The notes beneath the pieces are model-generated. The model ran no database searches. It saw only the letters and a program-made list of their open reading frames with translations, and had not been told where the DNA came from. This document shows, one piece after another, positions 1 through 5,551 of a DNA stretch of 9,050 nt. Position numbers and translations under genes: made by a program. Source of the DNA: Thermoplasmatales archaeon (GTDB lineage: Archaea > Thermoplasmatota > JASEFT01 > JAUWIS01); NCBI GenBank assembly GCA_030019485.1, contig JASEEW010000070.1, positions 1 to 9,050 on the forward strand, in the 5' to 3' direction. Position 1 is the stretch's first letter, and the number at the start of each line of letters is the position of its first letter.

Positions 1-5
1 AGAGA

Positions 6-83
6 GGATAGAATTAACACAGCTATGGCATGTACTGACCTGTGGCATAATTTGTTTAATCTATATCCAAGTTAATTCTGTCC
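6..83. repeat. 78-bp segment bounded by 13-bp inverted repeats (MITE-like or hairpin)
   Basis: GGATAGAATTAAC at 6-18 and GTTAATTCTGTCC at 71-83 pair at 12 of 13 positions. The interior is AT-rich with no open frame. It may be a small non-autonomous element, the ends of older insertion sequences, or a hairpin that once lay downstream of the pilin gene before the insertion. No flanking duplication is visible, and the window starts too close to the repeat to judge further. Confidence 0.4.
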
Positions 84-96
84 CACAGCCGTTTTT

Positions 97-106
97 CAGT
101 TTTTAT
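97..106. repeat. Left copy of 10-bp target-site duplication
   Basis: CAGTTTTTAT is identical to 1324-1333. The match stops on both sides (T96 versus A1323; A107 versus T1334). Its position directly outside the inverted repeats makes a target duplication the simplest reading, though AT-rich 10-mers can match by chance. Confidence 0.55.
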
Positions 107-111
107 AAGGG

Positions 112-121
112 TGTTGGAAAA
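112..121 (+). repeat. Left terminal inverted repeat of the insertion sequence
   Basis: TGTTGGAAAA is the exact complement of 1310-1319. It lies about 90 bases upstream of the transposase start, as expected for a left IS end. Confidence 0.6.
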
Positions 122-179
122 TTATCCCCTTGAGAGTATATCCCCTAGATATTGTTCCATAGCTTTTAACTACTGAGAA

Positions 180-209
180 CCATTTCCTACATTTGGGATG
201 GGGAAATGG
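180..209 (+). promoter_or_regulatory. Hairpin occluding the transposase start codon
   Basis: CCATTTCC (180-187) and GGAAATGG (202-209) form a perfect 8-bp stem with a 14-base loop. The right arm contains the ATG at 206-208. Insertion sequences often use such structures to block translation from transcripts that run in from outside. A role here is inferred. Confidence 0.45.
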
Positions 210-1107
210 GCATAGCACAAGCATTCAAAGGTTTGGATCTCTCAAGGGCAAAGGAAATATTGTTTTCCAAGTATAAATACACGCAGGGTAAACCTGGCAG
301 ACCACCGAATAACCCTGTTGGCATGATTCTATCAATAGTCCTTATGTTAGCAAAGGACTACTCAACCCGAGACATAGAAGCATTCCTTAAGAGGGATAAA
401 TTCTGGAGAAGACTACTCGGGTTCAAGAAGAAAGAACCAGATCATACCAGTTTCTCAGATTTCCTGAGTAGGATAGGTGTTGAAACTTTTGCAGAGGTTT
501 TCAAAATACTACTTCAGCAACTTGTGGATATGGGTGTGATGCAATCAGATATTGTTGCAGTAGATTCTACTATAGTTCTTGCAACCAGAAATGACCAGGA
601 TGCAAGATGGACCAAGATCAGAAATAAAGAAAATTTTTGGGTATAAAATCCACCTTATCTGCTGTGCTGAGAGTGAGTTACCACTTGCTCTCACAGTTAC
701 ACCTGCTAATCAGTCTGACTGCACACAATTTAACACCCCTGTAAAATGGTCTTCCGTACACACCAAGAACTGTGCTGGGTGATGCTGCCTATGACACCGC
801 TGAGATCAGGGATACAATCACATCTGGAGGATTTGGTAAACCCTACATAAAGATGAATCTTAGAGGAAACAAAAGGCTCAAACTTTACTACTCTAAAGAA
901 TGGCGTAGGAACTACAAGAAAAGAACTGCTATTGAAAGACTAAACTCTAGGTTGAAGAATTTTCTACATCTGAGAAGAACAAGGGTGAGAGGAATAAAAG
1001 CTGTGACTTGCTATGCCTATCTAGGTTGTATAGCAATGCTACTGTTTGCTATTATTGGGAATTTTCTTGGTAAATCTATCAGAGGAATAAAATCCCTGCT
1101 TAGATAA
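206..1107 (+). pseudogene. Transposase, IS5-like DDE type, inactivated by two frameshifts
   Basis: The protein is spread over three frames. Frame one (206-646) gives a DUF772-type N-terminal helical domain and the first catalytic aspartate, in AVDST (Asp codon 563-565). Frame two is entered near 610-630 and resumes with FGYKIHLICC, then TVTPANQSD. Frame three is entered near 735-750 and resumes with LPYTPRTVLGDAAYD (second Asp codon 781-783), then AIERLNSRLK with the catalytic Glu at 934-936 and Lys seven residues on. All three DDE residues survive, but no single frame joins them. At the second break some 10-20 residues also seem to be missing, and the third frame has a TAA at 742-744. The reading start ATG 206 follows a purine-rich GGGATGGGGA. 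Programmed frameshifting could in principle explain one break, but hardly both, so the element is probably immobile unless helped in trans. Confidence 0.85.
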
Positions 1108-1309
1108 GAAGACACATCTCTGAGCAGACAGATAATCTGAAAAAAAATAGTTTTAGGTTGTAGTAGTACCAACCCCTTTTATTGGTGCAAACCACATTTT
1201 GAAGATTCCTAAAAAATATGGCTTGTCATGAGGGGTAAGGGATAGTTTGGTGTTAAGGTTACTGAATCTTAGATAACTATTTTCGGTTTTGTATGGCTAT
1301 TTTATGCCT

Positions 1310-1319
1310 TTTTCCAACA
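1310..1319 (-). repeat. Right terminal inverted repeat of the insertion sequence
   Basis: TTTTCCAACA is complementary to 112-121. It lies about 200 bases past the transposase stop and roughly 10 bases from the end of the pilin gene. Confidence 0.6.
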
Positions 1320-1323
1320 GGCA

Positions 1324-1333
1324 CAGTTTTTAT
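1324..1333. repeat. Right copy of 10-bp target-site duplication, covering a pilin stop codon
   Basis: CAGTTTTTAT is identical to 97-106. Bases 1330-1332 (TTA on this strand) are the TAA stop of the minus-strand pilin gene, so the insertion left that open reading frame intact. Confidence 0.55.
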
Positions 1334-1830
1334 TGAAATGCTACCATGCCTATGGTGTTGCCATCAAGATCAGACAGTCTAAGAGACCATCCTGTAATTA
1401 TATCCACACCTATCTTGGTCTCGTTAATAATTATAAGGTCATAAGGGGATAACATATTATTTTCATCATTGTCAATGTACGCAACACCATAAGCATCCTC
1501 TGCTGCAGCAGAGATATTTGGATAAGGACCGCCTAATACCCCATCTGCCTGTGAAACATCGCTACCATCAGATATATACCATTTCACATTTTTCTCATCT
1601 GCTGGATCGCTGATAGAGATTACCTTTGTCTTGTTCACGTTAGGGTAGCCTGCTACCCCCTCAGGTATGCTCAGCGCTACTGATTTCTGCTTTCCTTTAC
1701 TATGGCTCATATATCCAGAAACCCAAGCAAAAAGCACTGCTGCCAGAACAATGGTTATAGCCAGTGTAAGAATAATTCCTATAACAGGAGAAACTGCTTT
1801 TTTATCTTTACATATGTTATCCATGGGCAT
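1330..1830 (-). CDS. Archaeal type IV pilin
   Basis: This 166-residue pilin precursor has a short charged leader ending KDKK, then AVSPVIG and a hydrophobic helix (residues 12-38), the N-terminal signature of archaeal type IV pilins. A prepilin peptidase is expected to remove the leader, and the helix then packs in the core of a surface filament. The C-terminal part matches the next pilin: YIDND, a spaced S..D, LRL.D, GNTIG and a final aromatic. Residues 120-131 resemble an EF-hand loop, with D120, D122, N124, S128 and D131 as possible Ca2+ ligands. The start could be Met1 or Met3 (1824); there is no strong ribosome site, and a TATA box at 1858-1865 leaves only a very short leader. The gene ends inside the target duplication of the insertion sequence, so its native 3' region has been displaced. 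Confidence 0.88.
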   Translation of the reverse strand: MPMDNICKDKKAVSPVIGIILTLAITIVLAAVLFAWVSGYMSHSKGKQKSVALSIPEGVAGYPNVNKTKVISISDPADEKNVKWYISDGSDVSQADGVLGGPYPNISAAAEDAYGVAYIDNDENNMLSPYDLIIINETKIGVDIITGWSLRLSDLDGNTIGMVAFQ

Positions 1831-1857
1831 ATGTATACAATTTACCCTTAATAACTT

Positions 1858-1865
1858 TTTTTATA
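1858..1865 (-). promoter_or_regulatory. Putative TATA box of the downstream pilin gene
   Basis: On the minus strand this reads TATAAAAA, about 28-35 bases before the first ATG at 1830. Transcription would start almost at the start codon, giving a leaderless or near-leaderless message. The whole region is AT-rich, so the call is tentative. Confidence 0.4.
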
Positions 1866-1890
1866 TTCTATTAATTATCTAAAAATATTC

Positions 1891-1922
1891 AAAAATAAAA
1901 AATAAAAAATAAAAAAAGAAAA
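1891..1922 (-). terminator. Oligo-T terminator after the upstream pilin gene
   Basis: Beginning a few bases after the stop of the upstream pilin, the coding strand runs into several T-runs of 5-7 bases separated by single A residues, roughly 7 bases apart. Archaeal RNA polymerase terminates at such U-rich tracts without needing a hairpin. It suggests that the two pilins are transcribed separately. Confidence 0.6.
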
Positions 1923-1925
1923 GGC

Positions 1926-2405
1926 TTAGAATGATACTGTGCCTATTGTGTTACCGCTTGTGTCTGCGAGTCTAAGCACATCACCTGCTACTATAGTATA
2001 GCCGCCAGCTGTTCCACGTATCCATATCAGATCGTTTGTAGAGAGAAGATCATCACCATCGTTGTCAATGTAGCATACTGTGCTACCAGATGCTTCAGCC
2101 GCTGCTATTGTGGCGACTGGAGATCCTAAAGACCCACTCCATTGCTTCACGTCGCTTTTCATTACATAGACAGTTACCTTACCCTCGTCTATCTTCGCAC
2201 TAATTGAGATTATCTTCACCGTGTAGTTTGTGCCCGAGGTGCTTGGTGAAGCCAACGCTGCCGATGGTGCAGCTCCTCCGCCTCCAGCGGTCATAAACCC
2301 GCTCACCCACACATATAGTACTGCTGCCAGTACTACTGTTATCGCCACCATCAGAATTACGCCGATGACAGGCGATACCGCTTCCTTGTTTTTTATTTTC
2401 CACAT
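1926..2405 (-). CDS. Archaeal type IV pilin
   Basis: A 159-residue paralogue of the pilin downstream of it. The leader MWKIKNKE is followed by AVSPVIG and a hydrophobic helix (residues 9-37), then a flexible GGGG segment and a Ser/Thr/Gly/Ala-rich globular domain typical of extracellular filament subunits. Residues 114-125 form a near-canonical EF-hand-like loop: D114, D116, D118, S122 and D125 sit at positions 1, 3, 5, 9 and 12, with Gly at 4. The end GNTIGTVSF aligns with the other pilin. The start is set by AGGAGG at 2416-2421 and a TATA box at 2459-2470, with a leader of about 30 bases. An oligo-T tract follows the stop. The strong promoter and ribosome site suggest this is the major subunit; that is an inference. 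Confidence 0.9.
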   Translation of the reverse strand: MWKIKNKEAVSPVIGVILMVAITVVLAAVLYVWVSGFMTAGGGGAAPSAALASPSTSGTNYTVKIISISAKIDEGKVTVYVMKSDVKQWSGSLGSPVATIAAAEASGSTVCYIDNDGDDLLSTNDLIWIRGTAGGYTIVAGDVLRLADTSGNTIGTVSF

Positions 2406-2415
2406 ATTGTTTCGT

Positions 2416-2421
2416 CCTCCT
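2416..2421 (-). promoter_or_regulatory. Ribosome binding site of the upstream pilin gene
   Basis: AGGAGG on the minus strand, 10 bases before ATG 2405. It is a stronger match than that of most genes in the window and fixes the start. Confidence 0.7.
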
Positions 2422-2458
2422 AAGGCTTTCGCCTTTGAAAGACAAATAGTATTGAGGG

Positions 2459-2470
2459 TATATAAATATT
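2459..2470. promoter_or_regulatory. Divergent TATA box between pilin and acylphosphatase genes
   Basis: TATATAAATATT on the plus strand reads AATATTTATATA on the minus strand, so a TATA-like core is available in both directions. On the minus strand it lies about 55-65 bases before the pilin ATG. On the plus strand it predicts a transcript start near 2490, ahead of the acylphosphatase ATG at 2537. The minus-strand use is the better supported. Confidence 0.55.
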
Positions 2471-2536
2471 GTGATTAATGGGTTGAGGAGGAGTAAAAAC
2501 ATAAGGTTTTTAACAGGTGAGAGCATTCTATTTTTG

Positions 2537-3172
2537 ATGATTAGGACAAGGTTGGTTGTAGAGGGGAATATTCAAGGTGTTAGCTACAGGGCGTTAGTTA
2601 AACAGATTGCTAGGGGATTAGGAATAAAGGGTTTGGTAAGGAATCTAGGGGATGGAGGAGTTGAAATATTCTGTGAGTGTAATAAAGAGGTTTTACAGAA
2701 CTTTGTAAAAATGATAGACAGGAAAGGAGACCCAGGCGAACCGTTTTCCTTGAATGTTGAGAAAATAAATATTTACAATGAAGGAGAAAAGGGTTATGTG
2801 AACCCACCTGCCCAGTTTAAAACATTTGAGGTTGACTACAAAATAAAACTCAACCCTTTTCAAAAAGAGTCTATAGAAAAATCTGAGATTGGTGGTTTGG
2901 TTTTGGTTGATACAAGGGATGAGGTTAGAGGCTCCAGGGAAGACATCAAAGGAGTGAGAGACGAGGTTAAAGGTTCTAGAGAGGATGTAAAAGCAATGCA
3001 TCAGGACATGAATAAACGATTTGACTGGGTGGCAGAAAAATATGGGGATATAGGTGCTGGCATAATCTCTATAAAGGACGATCTTAAAGAACTGAAAAAT
3101 ATGGGAAATGATGTAAAGGAAATGAAAAATCTTTTCGCGAAACTCGTTAATCATATTGTGAAAGAAAAATAA
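2537..3172 (+). CDS. Acylphosphatase fused to a C-terminal coiled-coil domain
   Basis: Residues 4-81 form an acylphosphatase domain, which hydrolyses carboxyl-phosphate bonds. The signature VEGNIQGVSYR places the catalytic Arg at 18, and VRNLGDGGVEI places the catalytic Asn at 36. Normal acylphosphatases end near 90 residues; this one runs to 211. A linker with several aromatic residues (80-120) leads to a highly charged helical tail with two 14-residue repeats (127-140 and 141-154, 10 of 14 identical) and further heptad-like segments to the end, likely a coiled coil for oligomerisation or partner binding. I chose ATG 2537 over GTG 2471 because the acylphosphatase fold begins at MIRTRLVVEG and the plus-strand TATA box predicts a start of transcription downstream of 2471. 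An AGGTGAG at 2515-2521 is a rather distant ribosome site. The function of the tail is unknown. Confidence 0.82.
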   Translation: MIRTRLVVEGNIQGVSYRALVKQIARGLGIKGLVRNLGDGGVEIFCECNKEVLQNFVKMIDRKGDPGEPFSLNVEKINIYNEGEKGYVNPPAQFKTFEVDYKIKLNPFQKESIEKSEIGGLVLVDTRDEVRGSREDIKGVRDEVKGSREDVKAMHQDMNKRFDWVAEKYGDIGAGIISIKDDLKELKNMGNDVKEMKNLFAKLVNHIVKEK

Positions 3173-3221
3173 AAACAATAAAGTGAAAAACTATTTTTAC
3201 CCTTAACCCGTTAATGGTTTG

Positions 3222-4097
3222 ATGATAAACGAAAACGACATTGTTGTGCTGATTGATGAAAAAGGCAGGAAAACCCTTATAAGAGTTGAGGAAGGAACGA
3301 AGAAAATCAGAAGATTGGGTGTTTTTGATCCCTCTAAACTCAAAGGGAAAAAAATTGGTGAAAAAATAAAAATAGGAAACAGGGAATTCATCATCATGAA
3401 ACCAAGCATTGCTGACAAAATTGAAACAATTGAGAGAAAGGCGCAAATCATCCTCCCAAAGGACTCATCCCTGATTGCGTTTTACTGTGATGTGAAAAAT
3501 GGTGATACGATAATTGAGGGGGGCATCGGCTCGGGCGCCCTCACAATTGTCCTTGCAAACCTTGTCAGGCCTGATGGGAAAATAGTTTCCTATGAGAAAA
3601 GAAAGGATTTTGCAGATTTCGCGAAAAAAAATATTGAGAACGCAGAACTTGGAAAATATGTTGACATAAAACTGGGCGATGTCACAGAAGGTATTGAGGA
3701 AAAAAATGCTGATGCGATAATTCTTGACATACCAAACCCCTGGGATGCTGTGCCTAATGCCTGCAGTGCTTTAAAAACAGGCGGGCATTTCTGCTCATAT
3801 TCACCAACAATGAACCAGGTTGAAAAAACAGTTAAAACATTAAGATTTCACGGAAAAACGCAGAGCGTTTTTCCTGAAATATTAGGAAAACACTCTGGTG
3901 TTTTCCGTAATATATTAGGAAAACGCAGAGCGTTTTCCGTAATAAAAAACAGTTTCATAGAAATAAAAACGTTTGAAACTTTGCAGAGGGAAATCGTTGT
4001 TGGTGAAAGAGGTGTGCGCCCAAGTTTTGACATGCTGGGACACACCGGTTATGTCACGTTTGCGAGGAAAACACTATGTGCAGAATATTCAGCATAA
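3222..4097 (+). CDS. trmI: tRNA (adenine-N1)-methyltransferase TrmI, with a repeat-derived insertion
   Basis: This SAM-dependent enzyme makes m1A at positions 57/58 of the tRNA T-loop. The N-terminal beta domain (about 1-60) is followed by a Rossmann methyltransferase fold: motif I EGGIGSG at 99-105, acidic YEKR at 124-127 and the active-site region LDIPNPW at 168-174. The C-terminal family motif RP..DMLGHTGY.TFARK is at 266-283. Archaeal TrmI is usually about 250 residues; this protein has 291. Most of the excess is one block, residues about 208-243, between VEKTVKTLR and NSFIEIKTFE, encoded by three tandem palindromes (3845-3944). The sequence on both sides still matches the family, so the enzyme is probably active. 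ATG 3222 is preferred to the adjacent TTG 3219. The gene heads a six-gene cluster and overlaps the next gene by 22 bp. Confidence 0.9.
   Translation: MINENDIVVLIDEKGRKTLIRVEEGTKKIRRLGVFDPSKLKGKKIGEKIKIGNREFIIMKPSIADKIETIERKAQIILPKDSSLIAFYCDVKNGDTIIEGGIGSGALTIVLANLVRPDGKIVSYEKRKDFADFAKKNIENAELGKYVDIKLGDVTEGIEEKNADAIILDIPNPWDAVPNACSALKTGGHFCSYSPTMNQVEKTVKTLRFHGKTQSVFPEILGKHSGVFRNILGKRRAFSVIKNSFIEIKTFETLQREIVVGERGVRPSFDMLGHTGYVTFARKTLCAEYSA
3845..3944. repeat. Three tandem palindromic elements inside trmI, 33-bp period
   Basis: Three hairpins stand in a row. (1) Arms GGAAAAACGC 3852-3861 and GCGTTTTTCC 3865-3874, loop AGA, outer arms ATTTCA/TGAAAT with an unpaired C. (2) Arms GGAAAACAC 3885-3893 and GTGTTTTCC 3898-3906, loop TCTG, outer TATTA/TAATA with an unpaired G at 3907. 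(3) Arms GGAAAACGC 3918-3926 and GCGTTTTCC 3930-3938, loop AGA, outer TATTA/TAATA with an unpaired G at 3939. The GGAA starts are exactly 33 bp apart, so each unit adds 11 residues in frame (beginning GKTQSVF, GKHSGVF and GKRRAF). Copy 2 differs from 1 and 3 by a paired change (CGC/GCG to CAC/GTG). Confidence 0.9.
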
Positions 4098-4774
4098 TCT
4101 CAAAAAAACCACTGAAGATTGGCTGCTGGATGCATGAGGCAGAAAACAGCATGGAAAAGCAGAGCAGGGAGCACAGGGACGGCTGGGGGGTTGGATATAA
4201 AAAAGGTGGCATGGCTGTTGAGAAACACCCGGCCCCGGCATATAAAGACAGAAGATTCAGGCAGGTTTTTGAGCAGATTATTTCAGATATTTTTATCACG
4301 CATATAAGAAAGGCTAGGATCGGCGGGGTTAAAACTGAGAACACCCAGCCTTTCAAAAAAGGGAAGTGGGTTTTCGCGCACAACGGCGTAATAGACAGTG
4401 TGAAGGATATTAAATCACTGGTCAACATGGGAAGGATGAGGGGGGAAACCGACAGTGAGGTTTTCTTTTGTCTTCTCCTCAAAAAAATGAAAAACAATTC
4501 TATTGAAGACGCAGTCAAAAACACTGTAAATGTTATATCGGAAAAATCCGGTTTCTCATCCCTGAATTTCACTGCAACTGATGGAAAAAAACTCTATGCC
4601 CTCTGCGAGTACAGGAAGGAGCCTGGAAATTATATTATTCATTATCTGAAAACAGATGACTTTGTTGCGGTCTCATCTGAAAGAATCAACAATGGAAAAT
4701 GGCTTGAACTTGAGAATCACAGCCTCATGATGGTGGACAAAAACCTGAACGTAGTAATAACGAAAGTATCATAA
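4076..4774 (+). CDS. Class II glutamine amidotransferase (YafJ-like)
   Basis: An N-terminal nucleophile amidotransferase domain that should release ammonia from glutamine. Cys2 becomes the catalytic nucleophile once Met1 is removed, which fixes the start even though it lies 22 bp inside trmI. Family motifs follow in order: RDGWGVGY at 34-41, HIRKA at 76-80, NTQPF at 89-93, FAHNGVI at 100-106, GETDSE at 123-128 and VAVSSERI at 197-204. At 232 residues it is slightly shorter than typical YafJ-type proteins (about 250). There is no synthetase domain, so the acceptor of the ammonia is unknown; it may serve a separate partner or act as a hydrolase on a gamma-glutamyl compound, as the related EgtC does. 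Position in the cluster suggests a small-molecule or RNA-modification role, which is a guess. Confidence 0.85.
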   Translation: MCRIFSIISKKPLKIGCWMHEAENSMEKQSREHRDGWGVGYKKGGMAVEKHPAPAYKDRRFRQVFEQIISDIFITHIRKARIGGVKTENTQPFKKGKWVFAHNGVIDSVKDIKSLVNMGRMRGETDSEVFFCLLLKKMKNNSIEDAVKNTVNVISEKSGFSSLNFTATDGKKLYALCEYRKEPGNYIIHYLKTDDFVAVSSERINNGKWLELENHSLMMVDKNLNVVITKVS

Positions 4775-4797
4775 CCCATTAAAACATTCTCATTTAT

Positions 4798-4802
4798 GGT
4801 GA
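4798..4802 (+). promoter_or_regulatory. Ribosome binding site of the histone gene
   Basis: GGTGA lies 6 bases before ATG 4809. It is located in the only gap of note (34 bp) within the gene cluster, so the histone may be translated independently of its upstream neighbours and could have an extra promoter there (AT-rich TTAAAACATT at 4778-4787). Confidence 0.55.
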
Positions 4803-4808
4803 TAAAAC

Positions 4809-5006
4809 ATGACGTTCGCTAAGGCGCAAGTAAAAAGGCTCATAAAAAAATCCGGTGGGAAAAGGGTTTCAAAGGATGCTGTGGACACACTGTCCCAGCT
4901 TATGGAGGACAAGGCACTGGAGGTCACAGCAAAGGCTTTGAAGTTTGCCAGCTATGCAAAGAGAAGGACGCTGAAGGCATCTGATTTTGAAATGACGCAG
5001 CTATGA
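4809..5006 (+). CDS. Archaeal histone
   Basis: A 65-residue single histone fold of the HMf type, which dimerises and wraps DNA. The sequence covers helix 1 (about 3-14), the RVSKDA loop, a long helix 2 (about 22-48) and helix 3, with the DNA-contact loop RRTLKASD near 52-59. The conserved Arg-Val-Ser before helix 2 and the Arg/Thr/Asp pattern of the second loop are present. Unlike HMfB it ends at EMTQL, without the longer basic tail. It is preceded by a good ribosome site and followed at once by the methyltransferase gene through an ATGA overlap (5003-5006). Lying in a translation/modification cluster is unusual for a histone gene, and may tie its level to growth. Confidence 0.93.
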   Translation: MTFAKAQVKRLIKKSGGKRVSKDAVDTLSQLMEDKALEVTAKALKFASYAKRRTLKASDFEMTQL

Positions 5007-5551
5007 ATATTGAAGATTCTCCAATGGTCTATGAACCTTCTGATGACACATTTTTAATGTTAAAAAACATTAAAATAAGAAATGGTGAAAATGTTTTGGA
5101 CATGGGGACAGGATCAGGCATTATTGGAATACACTGCGCTAAAAATGGTGCGAATGTTACATCTGCTGACATAAACCCCTATGCTGTTGAACTGGCTGAG
5201 AGGAATGCAGGACTAAACAATGTGAATATAAAGGTTGTTGAAAGCAACCTTTTTGAGAGAATAAAAGGAAAATTTGATGTGGTAGTATTCAATCCCCCTT
5301 ATCTGCCAGCATCAAAAAATGAGAGGACAGGAGGGGAGATTAATTCTGCATGGGATGGCGGAAAAGAAGGGAGTCAGGTGATTCTTGGATTCCTAAAAAA
5401 CTTCAGAAAATATTTGAAAAAGAATGGGAGATGCTACATTCTTGTTTCATCTTTGAACAAAAAAGCATTAAAAAGAATTGAGGAACTCAATGGGAAGCTG
5501 ATTGATGAGAAAAAACTGTTTTTTGAAAAACTGATGGTGTTCTTGTTATGA
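5003..5551 (+). CDS. mtq2: HemK2/Mtq2-type release-factor glutamine methyltransferase
   Basis: An archaeal HemK-related SAM-dependent methyltransferase that is expected to methylate the Gln of the GGQ motif in release factor aRF1, probably with a Trm112-like partner encoded elsewhere. The entry sequence VYEPSDDTFLML (9-20) is typical of the Mtq2 branch. Motif I LDMGTGSG is at 32-39, the acidic residue in ADINPY at 55-60 and the catalytic NPPY at 97-100. AWDGGKEGSQVI (116-127) is again family-specific. It lacks the N-terminal helical domain of bacterial PrmC, as Mtq2 proteins do; the length of 182 is close to the family norm. The start overlaps the histone stop as ATGA, and its own stop overlaps the next start in the same way, pointing to coupled translation. 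Confidence 0.88.
   Translation: MNIEDSPMVYEPSDDTFLMLKNIKIRNGENVLDMGTGSGIIGIHCAKNGANVTSADINPYAVELAERNAGLNNVNIKVVESNLFERIKGKFDVVVFNPPYLPASKNERTGGEINSAWDGGKEGSQVILGFLKNFRKYLKKNGRCYILVSSLNKKALKRIEELNGKLIDEKKLFFEKLMVFLL

Larger units (their letters stand above)
107..1323. mobile_element. Degenerate insertion sequence with DDE transposase (IS5/IS4-like)
   Basis: The element carries one broken DDE transposase. An imperfect terminal inverted repeat is visible: TGTTGGAAAA at 112-121 and its exact complement at 1310-1319. Just outside lie identical 10-bp direct repeats CAGTTTTTAT at 97-106 and 1324-1333, read here as the target duplication. That places the ends near 107 and 1323, about 1.2 kb in all. 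The inverted repeats start 4-5 bases inside these ends, so the exact termini are uncertain. The right copy of the target covers the stop codon of the neighbouring pilin gene. The stretch 1108-1309 inside the element holds no gene that I can see, only AT-rich sequence with weak inverted repeats. The family is inferred from the transposase; a 10-bp duplication is not typical of every IS5 subgroup. Confidence 0.72.

Noticed and set aside
2471..2536. Upstream GTG start extending the acylphosphatase by 22 residues
   Set aside because: The extra residues lie before the acylphosphatase fold, and the plus-strand TATA box predicts transcription starting after this GTG.
2693..3178. 161-residue minus-strand frame opposite the acylphosphatase
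   Set aside because: It is rich in Phe, Ile and His as expected for the reverse complement of Lys/Glu-rich coding sequence, and the plus strand has a clear domain.
3845..3944. CRISPR array or archaeal intron as explanation for the trmI repeats
   Set aside because: Only three units without distinct spacers, each unit is itself a palindrome, and the block is open in frame with no bulge-helix-bulge splice motif seen.
4536..4552. CGGA/TCCG mini-hairpin in the amidotransferase gene as a decayed element
   Set aside because: Only a 4-bp stem and no surplus residues; chance is enough.
5230..5252. 8-bp hairpin (AAAGGTTG/CAACCTTT) in the release-factor methyltransferase gene, considered as another palindromic element
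   Set aside because: The encoded residues (IKVVESNLFE) belong to the normal methyltransferase fold, with no inserted segment, and the GGAA/TTCC arms are missing.
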